Shown in pieces: positions 1 through 6,033 of a stretch of 9,469 nt of DNA. Each line of letters begins with the position of its first letter. Within the stretch, counting starts at the first letter, position 1. Made by a program: the position numbers and the translations under genes. Under the pieces are notes generated by a model. That model saw nothing but the letters and a program-made list of their open reading frames with translations. It was not told the origin of the DNA and did no database searches. Source of the stretch: an uncultured Pseudomonadota bacterium (lineage in GTDB: Bacteria > Pseudomonadota > Alphaproteobacteria > Rs-D84); assembly GCA_947165335.1 (NCBI GenBank), contig CAMVAB010000031.1:1-9469 (forward strand), in the 5' to 3' direction.

Positions 1-683
1 TAAAGACGAGATTTAAATTCATCTAATTCATCACCCTTTAAATCTTCGTTTGGTATTGCGACGCGGTCAATGATAACCATGATATTATGTTTTTTATTTT
101 TATCGAGTTGTGGCACAGATGATAAATCATACAATATTCCATCTACTATGGCACGCTGATAACCCTGCTTTATCAAAAACGCTATTTCTTTTTTATATTC
201 GCCTTTGCGATCGCGAACCATTGGTGCCATTATGAAAAATTTCACACCATGTGGTATCTTCAAAGTCCATTCAACCATTTCTGCAACAGTTTGTGATTTA
301 ATTGGTAAACCTGTTACAGGCGAATATGGAACACCAATACGCGCCCACAAAAGACGCAGATAGTCATATATTTCTGTCACGGTTCCCACCGTTGAACGTG
401 GGTTCTTTGATGTAGTTTTTTGTTCAATAGAAATAGCCGGAGACAAACCTTCGATTAAATCGACATCTGGCTTTTTTTGCATATCCAAGAATTGACGCGC
501 ATATGAAGACAAAGATTCAACATATCTGCGTTGTCCTTCGGCATAGATAGTATTAAATGCCAACGATGATTTACCGGAACCGGACACGCCAGTTAACACC
601 ACCAATTTATTTTTTGGCAGATCCAGATCTATATTTTTAAGATTATTTTCGCGTGCACCGCGAATTTTTAACGTTCCAGCCAT
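1..683 (-). CDS. uvrA: UvrA, excinuclease ABC subunit A (N-terminal part, cut by window edge)
   Basis: UvrA is the damage-sensing ATPase of nucleotide excision repair; it works as a dimer that loads UvrB onto lesions. I translated the minus strand from the ATG at 683 and found about 227 residues open to the left edge. It shows the family start (IRGARENNLKNI), Walker A GVSGSGKS at about residues 32-39, then AEGQRRYVESLSSYARQFL, the LSPAISIEQK stretch and NPRSTVGTVTEIYDYLRLL, all nearly invariant in UvrA. At about residue 120, where many homologues carry a Cys pair, this protein reads YSPVTGLPI, a form I associate with alphaproteobacteria. The signature, second ABC domain and main zinc fingers lie outside the window. 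No Shine-Dalgarno precedes the ATG. It follows rodZ on the same strand after a 53-base gap, so it may be read through from rodZ or start from a -10 in the gap. The family call is secure. Confidence 0.97.
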   Translation of the reverse strand, partial: MAGTLKIRGARENNLKNIDLDLPKNKLVVLTGVSGSGKSSLAFNTIYAEGQRRYVESLSSYARQFLDMQKKPDVDLIEGLSPAISIEQKTTSKNPRSTVGTVTEIYDYLRLLWARIGVPYSPVTGLPIKSQTVAEMVEWTLKIPHGVKFFIMAPMVRDRKGEYKKEIAFLIKQGYQRAIVDGILYDLSSVPQLDKNKKHNIMVIIDRVAIPNEDLKGDELDEFKSRL

Positions 684-702
684 AGTGAATATATAGTTAA
701 AA

Positions 703-708
703 ATTATA
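703..708 (-). promoter_or_regulatory. Possible uvrA -10 element
   Basis: The minus strand reads a perfect TATAAT here, which would place the transcript start near 696, about 13 bases before the uvrA ATG. No good -35 sits 16-18 bases upstream, and no LexA-like box is evident. In such AT-rich spacer DNA a chance match is quite possible. Confidence 0.3.
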
Positions 709-736
709 CAAAATCAATGCATTACAAATATAAAAA

Positions 737-1585
737 TTAGTCCGCAAATCCAACAGATTTCAAAGCATCTGGAGCCATTGAAATCCCGGATTTTTTGGTA
801 TTGGCAGGTCCCAGTTTCTTTATCAGTTGACCGTCAACCCAAACATCCATTGCGCCGACATTACCAAATGTTGCTTTGAATTTATCATTTGCAGGCATAT
901 AGTATACATCACCTGGGACTAACACACGTGAAAAAACACTATTACCACGAGCGTCTTCTATTTTTACCCAAGATTCTTTTTCAGCCTGTAAAACGACCCT
1001 TGATTCTTTGCGGTTTTTCACTTCAAATTTTTCACGCACCGGATATCTGAAGTCAGGTTCTTTGACAACAACCGCTGCTGCTGCATCATTATTGTTCGCA
1101 ACATTTTGCGTGTCTGTTTTTGTATTACCAGACAACAATGCAATTAACAAAATCAAAACCAACAAAGCCGCGGCACCACTTGCAAACCAAACCCAATGCT
1201 TTTTTACATAATCGAACGATGTTTTATACCATTGCAAAAATAATTCTTTGTTGATTTTAATTGGTTGTTTTGGTTGAACATTTTTTTCTTCTTCTTTTGT
1301 TTCTTCAGAAACCATGCCCAATTCACGTTTTAATTTAGCAATAACTTCATCTGGATCCAACCCTAATTCCACAGCATAATTGCGCGCAAACCCAAGGATA
1401 TAAACATCTTCTGGAATGATACGATAATTGCCTTCTTCTAGCGCTGTTAGAAAATCTTCGCGGATGCACAATAATTTAGCAATCGTTGCAATTTCACGTT
1501 TTCTGCGACCTGTTGTGCGTGCGTTGCGCAACATTTCGCTTGCGGTCATTTCAATCATTTGTTCTTGTTGTTTTTCTTCATTCAT
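737..1585 (-). CDS. rodZ: RodZ-like cell-shape protein (HTH, one TM, DUF4115)
   Basis: RodZ is an inner-membrane protein that links MreB filaments to the peptidoglycan elongation machinery. The 282-residue product has the family order: a cytoplasmic helix-turn-helix of the RodZ type (about residues 15-88, including the LEEGNYRIIPEDVYILGFARNY stretch), a charged linker, one membrane helix (about 131-152, WVWFASGAAALLVLILLIAL), a low-complexity Asn/Ala linker (about 155-175), and a periplasmic domain of the DUF4115 type (about 195-265; SWVKIEDARGN, then VPGDVYYMP and a VDGQLIKKLG end). Length is within the family range. The start is supported by AAAGGGA seven bases before the ATG and by a promoter just upstream. 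It lies downstream of dusB and upstream of uvrA on one strand, but has its own promoter in the dusB stop region. No MreB or PBP gene is nearby. RodZ-like is firm; an actual role in cell shape is inferred from family and architecture. Confidence 0.87.
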   Translation of the reverse strand: MNEEKQQEQMIEMTASEMLRNARTTGRRKREIATIAKLLCIREDFLTALEEGNYRIIPEDVYILGFARNYAVELGLDPDEVIAKLKRELGMVSEETKEEEKNVQPKQPIKINKELFLQWYKTSFDYVKKHWVWFASGAAALLVLILLIALLSGNTKTDTQNVANNNDAAAAVVVKEPDFRYPVREKFEVKNRKESRVVLQAEKESWVKIEDARGNSVFSRVLVPGDVYYMPANDKFKATFGNVGAMDVWVDGQLIKKLGPANTKKSGISMAPDALKSVGFAD

Positions 1586-1608
1586 AGTAAAATCCCTTTG
1601 ATACCGAT

Positions 1609-1637
1609 ATGTTATGATACAAATGCCCAGATGTCAA
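1609..1637 (-). promoter_or_regulatory. Sigma70-type promoter of rodZ
   Basis: On the minus strand a perfect -35 TTGACA (1637-1632) is followed by a 17-base spacer and TAACAT (1614-1609, four of six consensus bases). The transcript would start near 1602, giving a leader of about 17 bases that contains the AAAGGGA ribosome site. The -35 overlaps the last codon and TGA stop of dusB, so rodZ can be expressed apart from dusB. Confidence 0.6.
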
Positions 1638-2551
1638 TCTATTGCCCAAAATTCTTTTATTATTTTTTTTAATTCTTTTTCATCTGTAATTTGATTGACT
1701 TTGATTCGGAATTGTGCCGAATTTGGCATTCCTGCTGAATACCATGCTGCATGTTTACGAAACATTGGTATTGCCGATTTTGCGCCATAATATTCAACCA
1801 TTAAATCAAGATGTCTTAAAACAACATTGCCGATGTTTTTAGGCGTATCACAATTTCCGCAAATGCAACCAAAAATCCACGGTTTCCCAAGCATCGCCCG
1901 ACCAATCATTGCACCATCATACCCAAGATTTTGGATGCGTTCAATATCAGCAACAGATCTTATATCACCGTTTGCGATAATTGGTATTGGTAAATTTGGT
2001 TTAACCGGTAAAACCGCATTTCCGGTATACCCCTGGGCACGAGTCCGCCCATGCACACATGCAAAAGAAGCCCCTGAAAGCGCGGCAATTCGTATCAGGT
2101 CTTGCCAATCTTTATGTGCATCATCCCAGCCTAAACGAGTTTTTATTGACACTGGTATTTTAACTGACTTCACACAGCTTTCAATTATACGCCCGGCCAA
2201 TTCGTGATCACGCATTAAATATGCACCTGCCCCTGCACGCGTTGCAACTTTTGGGACAGGACATCCCATATTTATATCTATCCATCTGGCACCAGCGTCT
2301 TCTAAAATCTTTGCCGCTTCACCCATCAGGTACGGATCCGCACCAAATATTTGTGCACCAATGTTTCCTTCATCACGATAATTATCAAAATTACGAATAC
2401 AATTTTTATGGCCATCCACCAATGAATGACAAGATATCATTTCTGTCACCATTGAAATGGCAGGCGCAAATTCACGTATAACCTTGCGAAAGGGTTTATC
2501 TGTAATACCCGCAAGTGGTGCAGAAAAAATTTGATTATTATTCTTGAACAT
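1634..2551 (-). CDS. dusB: tRNA-dihydrouridine synthase (DusB-like)
   Basis: An FMN enzyme that reduces specific uridines in the tRNA D-loop to dihydrouridine with NADPH. The TIM-barrel Dus pattern runs throughout: FMN-site APLAGITDKPFR (about residues 11-22), NMGCPVPKV with the likely catalytic Cys97, IKTRLGW, the VHGRTRAQGYTG loop, IPIIANGDI and IGRAMLGKPWIF. A short C-terminal helical region follows, as usual for the tRNA-binding domain. I chose the ATG at 2551 (MFKNNNQIF, 305 residues) over an upstream ATG at 2587. The shorter form matches the usual Dus N-terminus, and the extra 12 residues would run through a promoter. No Shine-Dalgarno is seen, and the predicted transcript start (about 2552) abuts the ATG, suggesting a leaderless mRNA. 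It ends in TGA inside the rodZ -35. DusB rather than DusA or DusC is judged from overall pattern and is less certain than the Dus family call. Confidence 0.92.
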   Translation of the reverse strand: MFKNNNQIFSAPLAGITDKPFRKVIREFAPAISMVTEMISCHSLVDGHKNCIRNFDNYRDEGNIGAQIFGADPYLMGEAAKILEDAGARWIDINMGCPVPKVATRAGAGAYLMRDHELAGRIIESCVKSVKIPVSIKTRLGWDDAHKDWQDLIRIAALSGASFACVHGRTRAQGYTGNAVLPVKPNLPIPIIANGDIRSVADIERIQNLGYDGAMIGRAMLGKPWIFGCICGNCDTPKNIGNVVLRHLDLMVEYYGAKSAIPMFRKHAAWYSAGMPNSAQFRIKVNQITDEKELKKIIKEFWAID

Positions 2552-2587
2552 TTGTGATATAATAGACGACATGAAAGAAAAAATCAA
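2535..2587. promoter_or_regulatory. Shared divergent promoter core between dusB and ftsB
   Basis: Plus strand: an extended -10, TG-A-TATAAT (2555-2563), with only a poor -35 about 17 bases upstream, predicts a start near 2570 for ftsB. Minus strand: TTGATT (2587-2582), a 17-base spacer and TATTAT (2564-2559) predict a start near 2552 for dusB. The two -10 hexamers overlap by five bases, so polymerase could melt the same site in either direction but not both at once. Both predicted starts fall within a base or so of the gene's ATG. The start-site positions are inferred from spacing. Confidence 0.55.
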
Positions 2588-2903
2588 AAATTTCTTTGAA
2601 TTTTTAAAAAGTGCTTGGGTTGCAGGACCACGCGGAAAGATTGGTATTATTTTAATGCTGTTGGCTCTGTTTTTATTTGTTCGTTTATTCTGTGGGATGC
2701 ATAATATACAAAGTTTTGTTATAAACGCATGGCATTTAAATCATGAACGCGTTGAATTGGCAACCGCAAAAAAACAATTACAAAAAACTCAGCATCATAT
2801 TTATTTGCTGACACACCCAAATTCATCGTCTGATTATATTGAAGAATTGGGATTACAAACATTAAATTTGGGCGATCCTGAATTCAAAGAATTAAAATAC
2901 TAA
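2571..2903 (+). CDS. ftsB: FtsB/DivIC-like septum formation initiator
   Basis: FtsB-type proteins are small bitopic membrane proteins that form the FtsQLB divisome subcomplex with FtsL and FtsQ. This 110-residue product has a short basic cytoplasmic N-terminus, one membrane helix (about 24-41, IGIILMLLALFLFVRLF), then a coiled-coil-like heptad stretch (about 52-82, with LNHERVELATAKKQLQKTQ) and a short C-terminal segment (DYIEELGLQTLNLGDPEF) that resembles the FtsB end, where a DxxxEExAR...LgL..pgE pattern is usual. I chose the ATG at 2571; an in-frame TTG at 2544 lies upstream of the -10 and is unlikely. No ribosome site precedes the ATG. Alphaproteobacterial ftsB often sits near eno or pdh genes; here it is divergent from dusB, so context adds nothing. 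A DivIC-like protein of another role remains possible because the family diverges quickly. Confidence 0.72.
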   Translation: MKEKIKNFFEFLKSAWVAGPRGKIGIILMLLALFLFVRLFCGMHNIQSFVINAWHLNHERVELATAKKQLQKTQHHIYLLTHPNSSSDYIEELGLQTLNLGDPEFKELKY

Positions 2904-3379
2904 TTCAAATAGATTATCATCCCATTAAGATAGAAAGCAAACATCAACCATACTATATAAGGTATTGTTAACCAAAAAGCCTCTTTGCTGATTCTGAAAA
3001 ATGAACGCGCCATAAATATAGCTGTTACTATCATTGCTGTTAAGATTATCAAAGCAGCTTCTGGGGAATGGGCACCAAAAAAAGCAAATGACCATAACGC
3101 GTTAAAGACCATATTTATTCCGAATAATATATATGAACTGGTTTTGTTATATCTGCCGTTTGAATTATTTTTTTCCATAATGAAAAACAATGCCAACCCC
3201 AGCAAGAAATAAAGAATTGTCCAAATAAAACTAAATACCCAACCTGCCGGAGTCCATGCAGAAACATTCAAAGAATTATACCAAAGATTTCCACCAGTTT
3301 CTGTTGGTGTTACAATTATACCTATCAGCCCTGGCAAAAAAGACAAAAATATAGCAAAAATAAATTTCAAAAATGTCAT
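2900..3379 (-). CDS. tspO: TspO/MBR family membrane protein
   Basis: TspO (translocator protein, CrtK) is a five-helix membrane protein that binds porphyrins and other tetrapyrroles and is tied to stress and oxygen-dependent regulation. The 159-residue sequence carries the family's Trp-rich core: WYNSLNVSAWTPAGWVFSFI (about 33-52), WTILYFLLGLALF, the helix with NALWSFAFFG (about 93-102), and the end PYIVWLMFAFYLNGMIIYLN (about 140-159). Hydrophobicity gives five helices. Length matches the family. The ATG at 3379 has a strong ribosome site (AAAGGGG) about eight bases upstream, and a clear extended -10 promoter lies further up. Its TAG stop overlaps the TAA of the convergent ftsB by two bases, with no terminator between them. 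No bacteriochlorophyll, carotenoid or haem genes are in the window, so the ligand here is unknown. Confidence 0.93.
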   Translation of the reverse strand: MTFLKFIFAIFLSFLPGLIGIIVTPTETGGNLWYNSLNVSAWTPAGWVFSFIWTILYFLLGLALFFIMEKNNSNGRYNKTSSYILFGINMVFNALWSFAFFGAHSPEAALIILTAMIVTAIFMARSFFRISKEAFWLTIPYIVWLMFAFYLNGMIIYLN

Positions 3380-3406
3380 TTAAAACCCCTTTCGTTGTTT
3401 TGCAAA

Positions 3407-3415
3407 ATTATAACA
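3407..3415 (-). promoter_or_regulatory. Extended -10 promoter of tspO
   Basis: The minus strand reads TG-T-TATAAT (3415-3407), a full extended -10. Predicted start is near 3400, about 20 bases before the tspO ATG, with the AAAGGGG ribosome site in the leader. No good -35 is visible, as is common for extended -10 promoters. Confidence 0.55.
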
Positions 3416-3468
3416 CCAAAAAAATTTAAATATATTGGAAAGAATTCTTAGGAAAAAGGAAAAAAATG

Positions 3469-3477
3469 TGATATAAT
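3469..3477 (+). promoter_or_regulatory. Extended -10 promoter of the candidate small RNA
   Basis: The plus strand reads TG-A-TATAAT (3469-3477), the same extended -10 as the one driving ftsB; the 11-base string TGTGATATAAT occurs at both. The start would be near 3484, at a GG. The -35 region is only a weak match. No protein gene lies downstream on this strand before a strong terminator. Confidence 0.5.
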
Positions 3478-3483
3478 GTATAG

Positions 3484-3551
3484 GTTGAAACAATCCGTGG
3501 CATGCGGTTATTTCACACTTGTCTAAAAAAACCGTCTTTTGACGGTTTTTT
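3484..3551 (+). ncRNA. Candidate small RNA of about 68 nt (novel)
   Basis: Between tspO and comM, both on the minus strand, the plus strand has a full small transcription unit: an extended -10 promoter, about 40 bases of structured sequence, and an intrinsic terminator. The body can fold as GAAA (3487-3490) with TTTC (3511-3514), AA with TT, and CCG (3495-3497) with CGG (3505-3507) around a seven-base loop TGGCATG, with a small bulge and one mismatch. A single-stranded CACACTTGTCT links it to the terminator. It does not match tRNA, 4.5S, 6S or tmRNA as I know them. Its 3' end faces the 3' end of comM, so it could be antisense to the comM 3' untranslated region or act in trans through the loop or linker. 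Expression is unproven; the terminator alone is explained by comM on the other strand. Confidence 0.42.
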
Positions 3552-3553
3552 TT
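3525..3553. terminator. Intrinsic terminator, bidirectional (comM and candidate sRNA)
   Basis: ACCGTC (3531-3536), loop TTTT and GACGGT (3541-3546) are flanked by an A-run on the left and T-run on the right, so the hairpin with U-tract works on both strands. On the minus strand it lies right after the comM stop codon (3556). On the plus strand it ends the candidate small RNA. Confidence 0.85.
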
Positions 3554-3555
3554 GT

Positions 3556-5079
3556 TTAGTGTTTAACCCCATATTTTCCGCGATTTATTGGACGATAAGA
3601 TAATGCTTCGGCTAAATCTGACATAGTTATGGTTTCGCCACCCCGTAAATCCGCGATTGTTCGTGCGATACGTTTGATACGATTATATCCACGTGCCGAC
3701 ATACCCATAGTTGAAGCAGCAGTATTTAAAAATGTTGTTAATTCATCATCTAAAACAACATATTTATCCATATCTGCACCATCCAGCAATGCATTAACAT
3801 AACCCTGACGTTCAATTTGGCGTTTGCGCGCAGCAACCACGCGTTCACGAATTTGTGCGCTTGATTCACACGATGAATTATCATTTGTTTTCATTTCCCA
3901 TGGATTCACAGCGTCTACATCAACATGCAAATCGATTCGATCAAGCAGCGGCCCAGAAATTTTATTTTGATAGCTTTCAGCACAACGTGGGGCACGAGAA
4001 CAAGATAACGCAGCGTTTCCCAGATGCCCACAAGGACATGGATTCATAGCAGCGATAAGCTGAAAATGCGCAGGATATGTAGAATTGCGTTTAGCACGTG
4101 ATATAACTATTTTTCCAGATTCCATTGGCTGTCTTAATATTTCCAATGTTGCACGATTAAATTCTGGTAATTCATCTAAAAACAAAACACCATTGTGCGC
4201 CAAAGATATTTCGCCTGGTTTTGCATCACTGCCGCCGCCTGCAAGCGCGACAGGACTTGCCGTATGATGAACAGATCGAAAAGGACGATTTGATATCAAA
4301 GACTGGTTATCTAATTTGCCGGCAATAGAATAAATTATGGAAGTTTCCAATATTTCATTTGGTGTCATTTCCGGCATGATTGTTGGCAAACGAGACGCCA
4401 ACATTGTTTTCCCAGACCCCGGAGGTCCAACCATCAACATTGCGTGTCCACCAGCAGCCGCTATTTCCAGTGCGCGCTTTGCGGCCTCTTGACCATGGAC
4501 TTCGTTTAAATCTCCAATTTTATTATCTGTATTTGTTGGTTGAATTATTGGCGGCAACGGCAATATTTGTGTTCCACGAAAATGATTTATTAAATCAAGG
4601 ACGTGATTAGGTGCCAATATATTTGTGTGCCCTGCCCAGCGCGCTTCGCTGCCTTGAGATGCCGGACAAATTATACCAAAACCATTGTTATTCGCCCAAA
4701 CACTTGCAGGTAAAACACCACCTGTTCTGACAATCACACCATCCAAACCAATTTCACCAATTATTATATACTTAGAAAGTTCGTTTTCTGGTAATACACC
4801 AATCGCACATAATATTCCGCATAAAATTGGTAAATCAAAATGAGATCCTGTCTTTTCAATATCAGCAGGCGACAAATTTACTGTTAATTTTTTCGCTGGC
4901 AAAGAAAGATTCAACGCAGCCAATGCATTACGAATTCTTTCCGCAGATTCTTTGACAGCCCTGTCTGCCAAACCAATGATATTGAATTCAGGTTTCGCAA
5001 ACCCAGACGACAATTGAATTTGGACATCTATTCTTGTGACATCCATCCCATTAAAAATAATTGAATTTAAATTTATCAT
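3556..5079 (-). CDS. comM: YifB/ComM family Mg-chelatase-like AAA+ ATPase
   Basis: ComM (YifB) is a hexameric AAA+ helicase that promotes branch migration during integration of incoming DNA in naturally competent bacteria; the family is also common in species not known to be competent. The 507-residue product is full length. It has an N-terminal ChlI-like, Lon-protease-fold domain (about 1-170; FNIIGLADRAVKESAERIRNA and LSPADIEKTGSHFDLP), Walker A GPPGSGKT (218-225), Walker B GVLFLDELPEF (297-307), the arginine-rich ILRQPMESG segment, a Cys cluster (348, 350, 360, 366; MNPCPCGHLG), GPLLDRIDLHV (376-386), and the C-terminal helical domain with YNRIKRIARTIADL. The ATG at 5079 has no Shine-Dalgarno and lies six bases past a predicted -10, so the mRNA may be leaderless. 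It is divergent from lepB over overlapping promoters and followed by a strong terminator, so it is probably monocistronic. No other competence gene is visible. Confidence 0.95.
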   Translation of the reverse strand: MINLNSIIFNGMDVTRIDVQIQLSSGFAKPEFNIIGLADRAVKESAERIRNALAALNLSLPAKKLTVNLSPADIEKTGSHFDLPILCGILCAIGVLPENELSKYIIIGEIGLDGVIVRTGGVLPASVWANNNGFGIICPASQGSEARWAGHTNILAPNHVLDLINHFRGTQILPLPPIIQPTNTDNKIGDLNEVHGQEAAKRALEIAAAGGHAMLMVGPPGSGKTMLASRLPTIMPEMTPNEILETSIIYSIAGKLDNQSLISNRPFRSVHHTASPVALAGGGSDAKPGEISLAHNGVLFLDELPEFNRATLEILRQPMESGKIVISRAKRNSTYPAHFQLIAAMNPCPCGHLGNAALSCSRAPRCAESYQNKISGPLLDRIDLHVDVDAVNPWEMKTNDNSSCESSAQIRERVVAARKRQIERQGYVNALLDGADMDKYVVLDDELTTFLNTAASTMGMSARGYNRIKRIARTIADLRGGETITMSDLAEALSYRPINRGKYGVKH

Positions 5080-5085
5080 ATTGTT

Positions 5086-5114
5086 ATATTAAAACTTGCG
5101 CTGATTGTTTTCAA
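5086..5114 (-). promoter_or_regulatory. Promoter of comM
   Basis: On the minus strand TTGAAA (5114-5109, five of six bases) is followed by a 17-base spacer and TAATAT (5091-5086, four of six). The predicted start falls at or next to the A of the comM ATG (5079). The site interlocks with the lepB promoter on the other strand (5096-5124), so the two probably compete for polymerase. Confidence 0.5.
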
Positions 5115-5124
5115 GGTATAAAAT
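5096..5124 (+). promoter_or_regulatory. Promoter of the lepB-rnc unit
   Basis: TTGCGC (5096-5101, weak) with a 17-base spacer and TAAAAT (5119-5124, five of six) predicts a start near 5131 and a leader of about 18 bases. An AAAGGA ribosome site lies before the lepB ATG. TATAAA at 5117-5122 is an alternative -10 with a short spacer. Confidence 0.45.
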
Positions 5125-5148
5125 AAGCAAGACAAAAAGGATTTTATT

Positions 5149-6033
5149 ATGCCGTTAAAAAATCATAATGCTGCAAGAGAATGGTTTGACACTATATTTT
5201 GGGGTGGTTTGATTGCTATTATTTTTCGCAGTTTATTGCTTGAACCCTTTAATATTCCGTCTGGGTCGATGATACCATCGCTGCATGTCGGGGATCATAT
5301 ATTTGTTCAAAAATGGTCATATGGATATTCACGTTTTTCGTTCCCATTCGGATCATGGAATTTATGGGACGGAAGATTTTTTGCAAATCACGAACCAGAA
5401 ATGGGTGATATAATCGTTTTTCGTAAACCAGGTGGCAATGTTGAATATGTAAAAAGATTGATTGGTTTGCCTGGTGATACAATTCAAATGAAAAACGGTC
5501 GTTTATATATAAATGGTAAAATTGTTGAACGCAAAAATGCACGTCCGTATATAATAGCGAATTTACCAAAATCTATACGCAATGTTGGGTATTACAAAGA
5601 CAGCATTGCTATCAAGGGTAATAAAATATGGGTTGACAACAAACCCGCACCATTTAATTACACGATTGAATACAAATCAGACAAAATCTGTCAAATGTCC
5701 CCGTATGATTGCGGTGTTATTAACGCCACAGAATATACAGAAGTTTTACCAAACGGCGTTGAACACAGTATTGTAGAAGTGTCTGATGATGCACAACTGG
5801 ATAATACACCTTTGTTCACAGTGCCTGAAAATTATTTCTTTTTCATGGGCGACGATCGTGATTTCAGTGCAGACAGTAGAACAAGTGCGGTATCATATGT
5901 AAATCGCGATAATTTATTAGGTCGTGTTTGGTTTATATGGTATTCCCATAATTATTATTCACCGATGCTTGCAGTTTGGAATTGGAATAACAAAATGCGC
6001 TGGGACAGATTTTTCATAGGGAAAAAACAATAA
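5149..6033 (+). CDS. lepB: Signal peptidase I
   Basis: The membrane serine protease that removes signal peptides from proteins exported by Sec or Tat. The 294-residue product has one N-terminal membrane segment (about 13-31), then the catalytic Ser in PSGSM (Ser40), the general-base Lys in EYVKRLIGLPGD (Lys102), and the C-terminal GDDRDFSADSR box (234-244), a close variant of the usual GDNRDxSxDSR. Between them, about residues 140-225 form a long extracytoplasmic insertion with a Cys pair (181, 188) that could form a disulfide, as in the E. coli enzyme. The start ATG has AAAGGA just upstream. The TAA stop overlaps the rnc ATG by one base (TAATG), a sign of translational coupling. Its likely clients include the secreted Cys-rich protein at 8303-9244. 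lepB next to rnc is a familiar bacterial pairing. Confidence 0.96.
   Translation: MPLKNHNAAREWFDTIFWGGLIAIIFRSLLLEPFNIPSGSMIPSLHVGDHIFVQKWSYGYSRFSFPFGSWNLWDGRFFANHEPEMGDIIVFRKPGGNVEYVKRLIGLPGDTIQMKNGRLYINGKIVERKNARPYIIANLPKSIRNVGYYKDSIAIKGNKIWVDNKPAPFNYTIEYKSDKICQMSPYDCGVINATEYTEVLPNGVEHSIVEVSDDAQLDNTPLFTVPENYFFFMGDDRDFSADSRTSAVSYVNRDNLLGRVWFIWYSHNYYSPMLAVWNWNNKMRWDRFFIGKKQ

Noticed and set aside
2544..2570. A TTG start for ftsB at 2544
   Set aside because: It lies upstream of the extended -10 at 2555-2563, so it would be outside the mRNA; the ATG at 2571 gives a normal FtsB N-terminus.
2552..2587. A longer dusB start at 2587 (12 more residues)
   Set aside because: The extension would cross the dusB promoter, has no ribosome site, and is not part of the usual Dus N-terminus.
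3476..3526. A 16-codon reading frame (starting MYRLKQS) over the candidate small RNA, and an ATG-TGA pair at 3466-3471 after an AAGGA
   Set aside because: The ATG at 3476 overlaps the -10 hexamer, so it would not be in the transcript, and the AAGGA is too far away for it. Too short to support as a gene.
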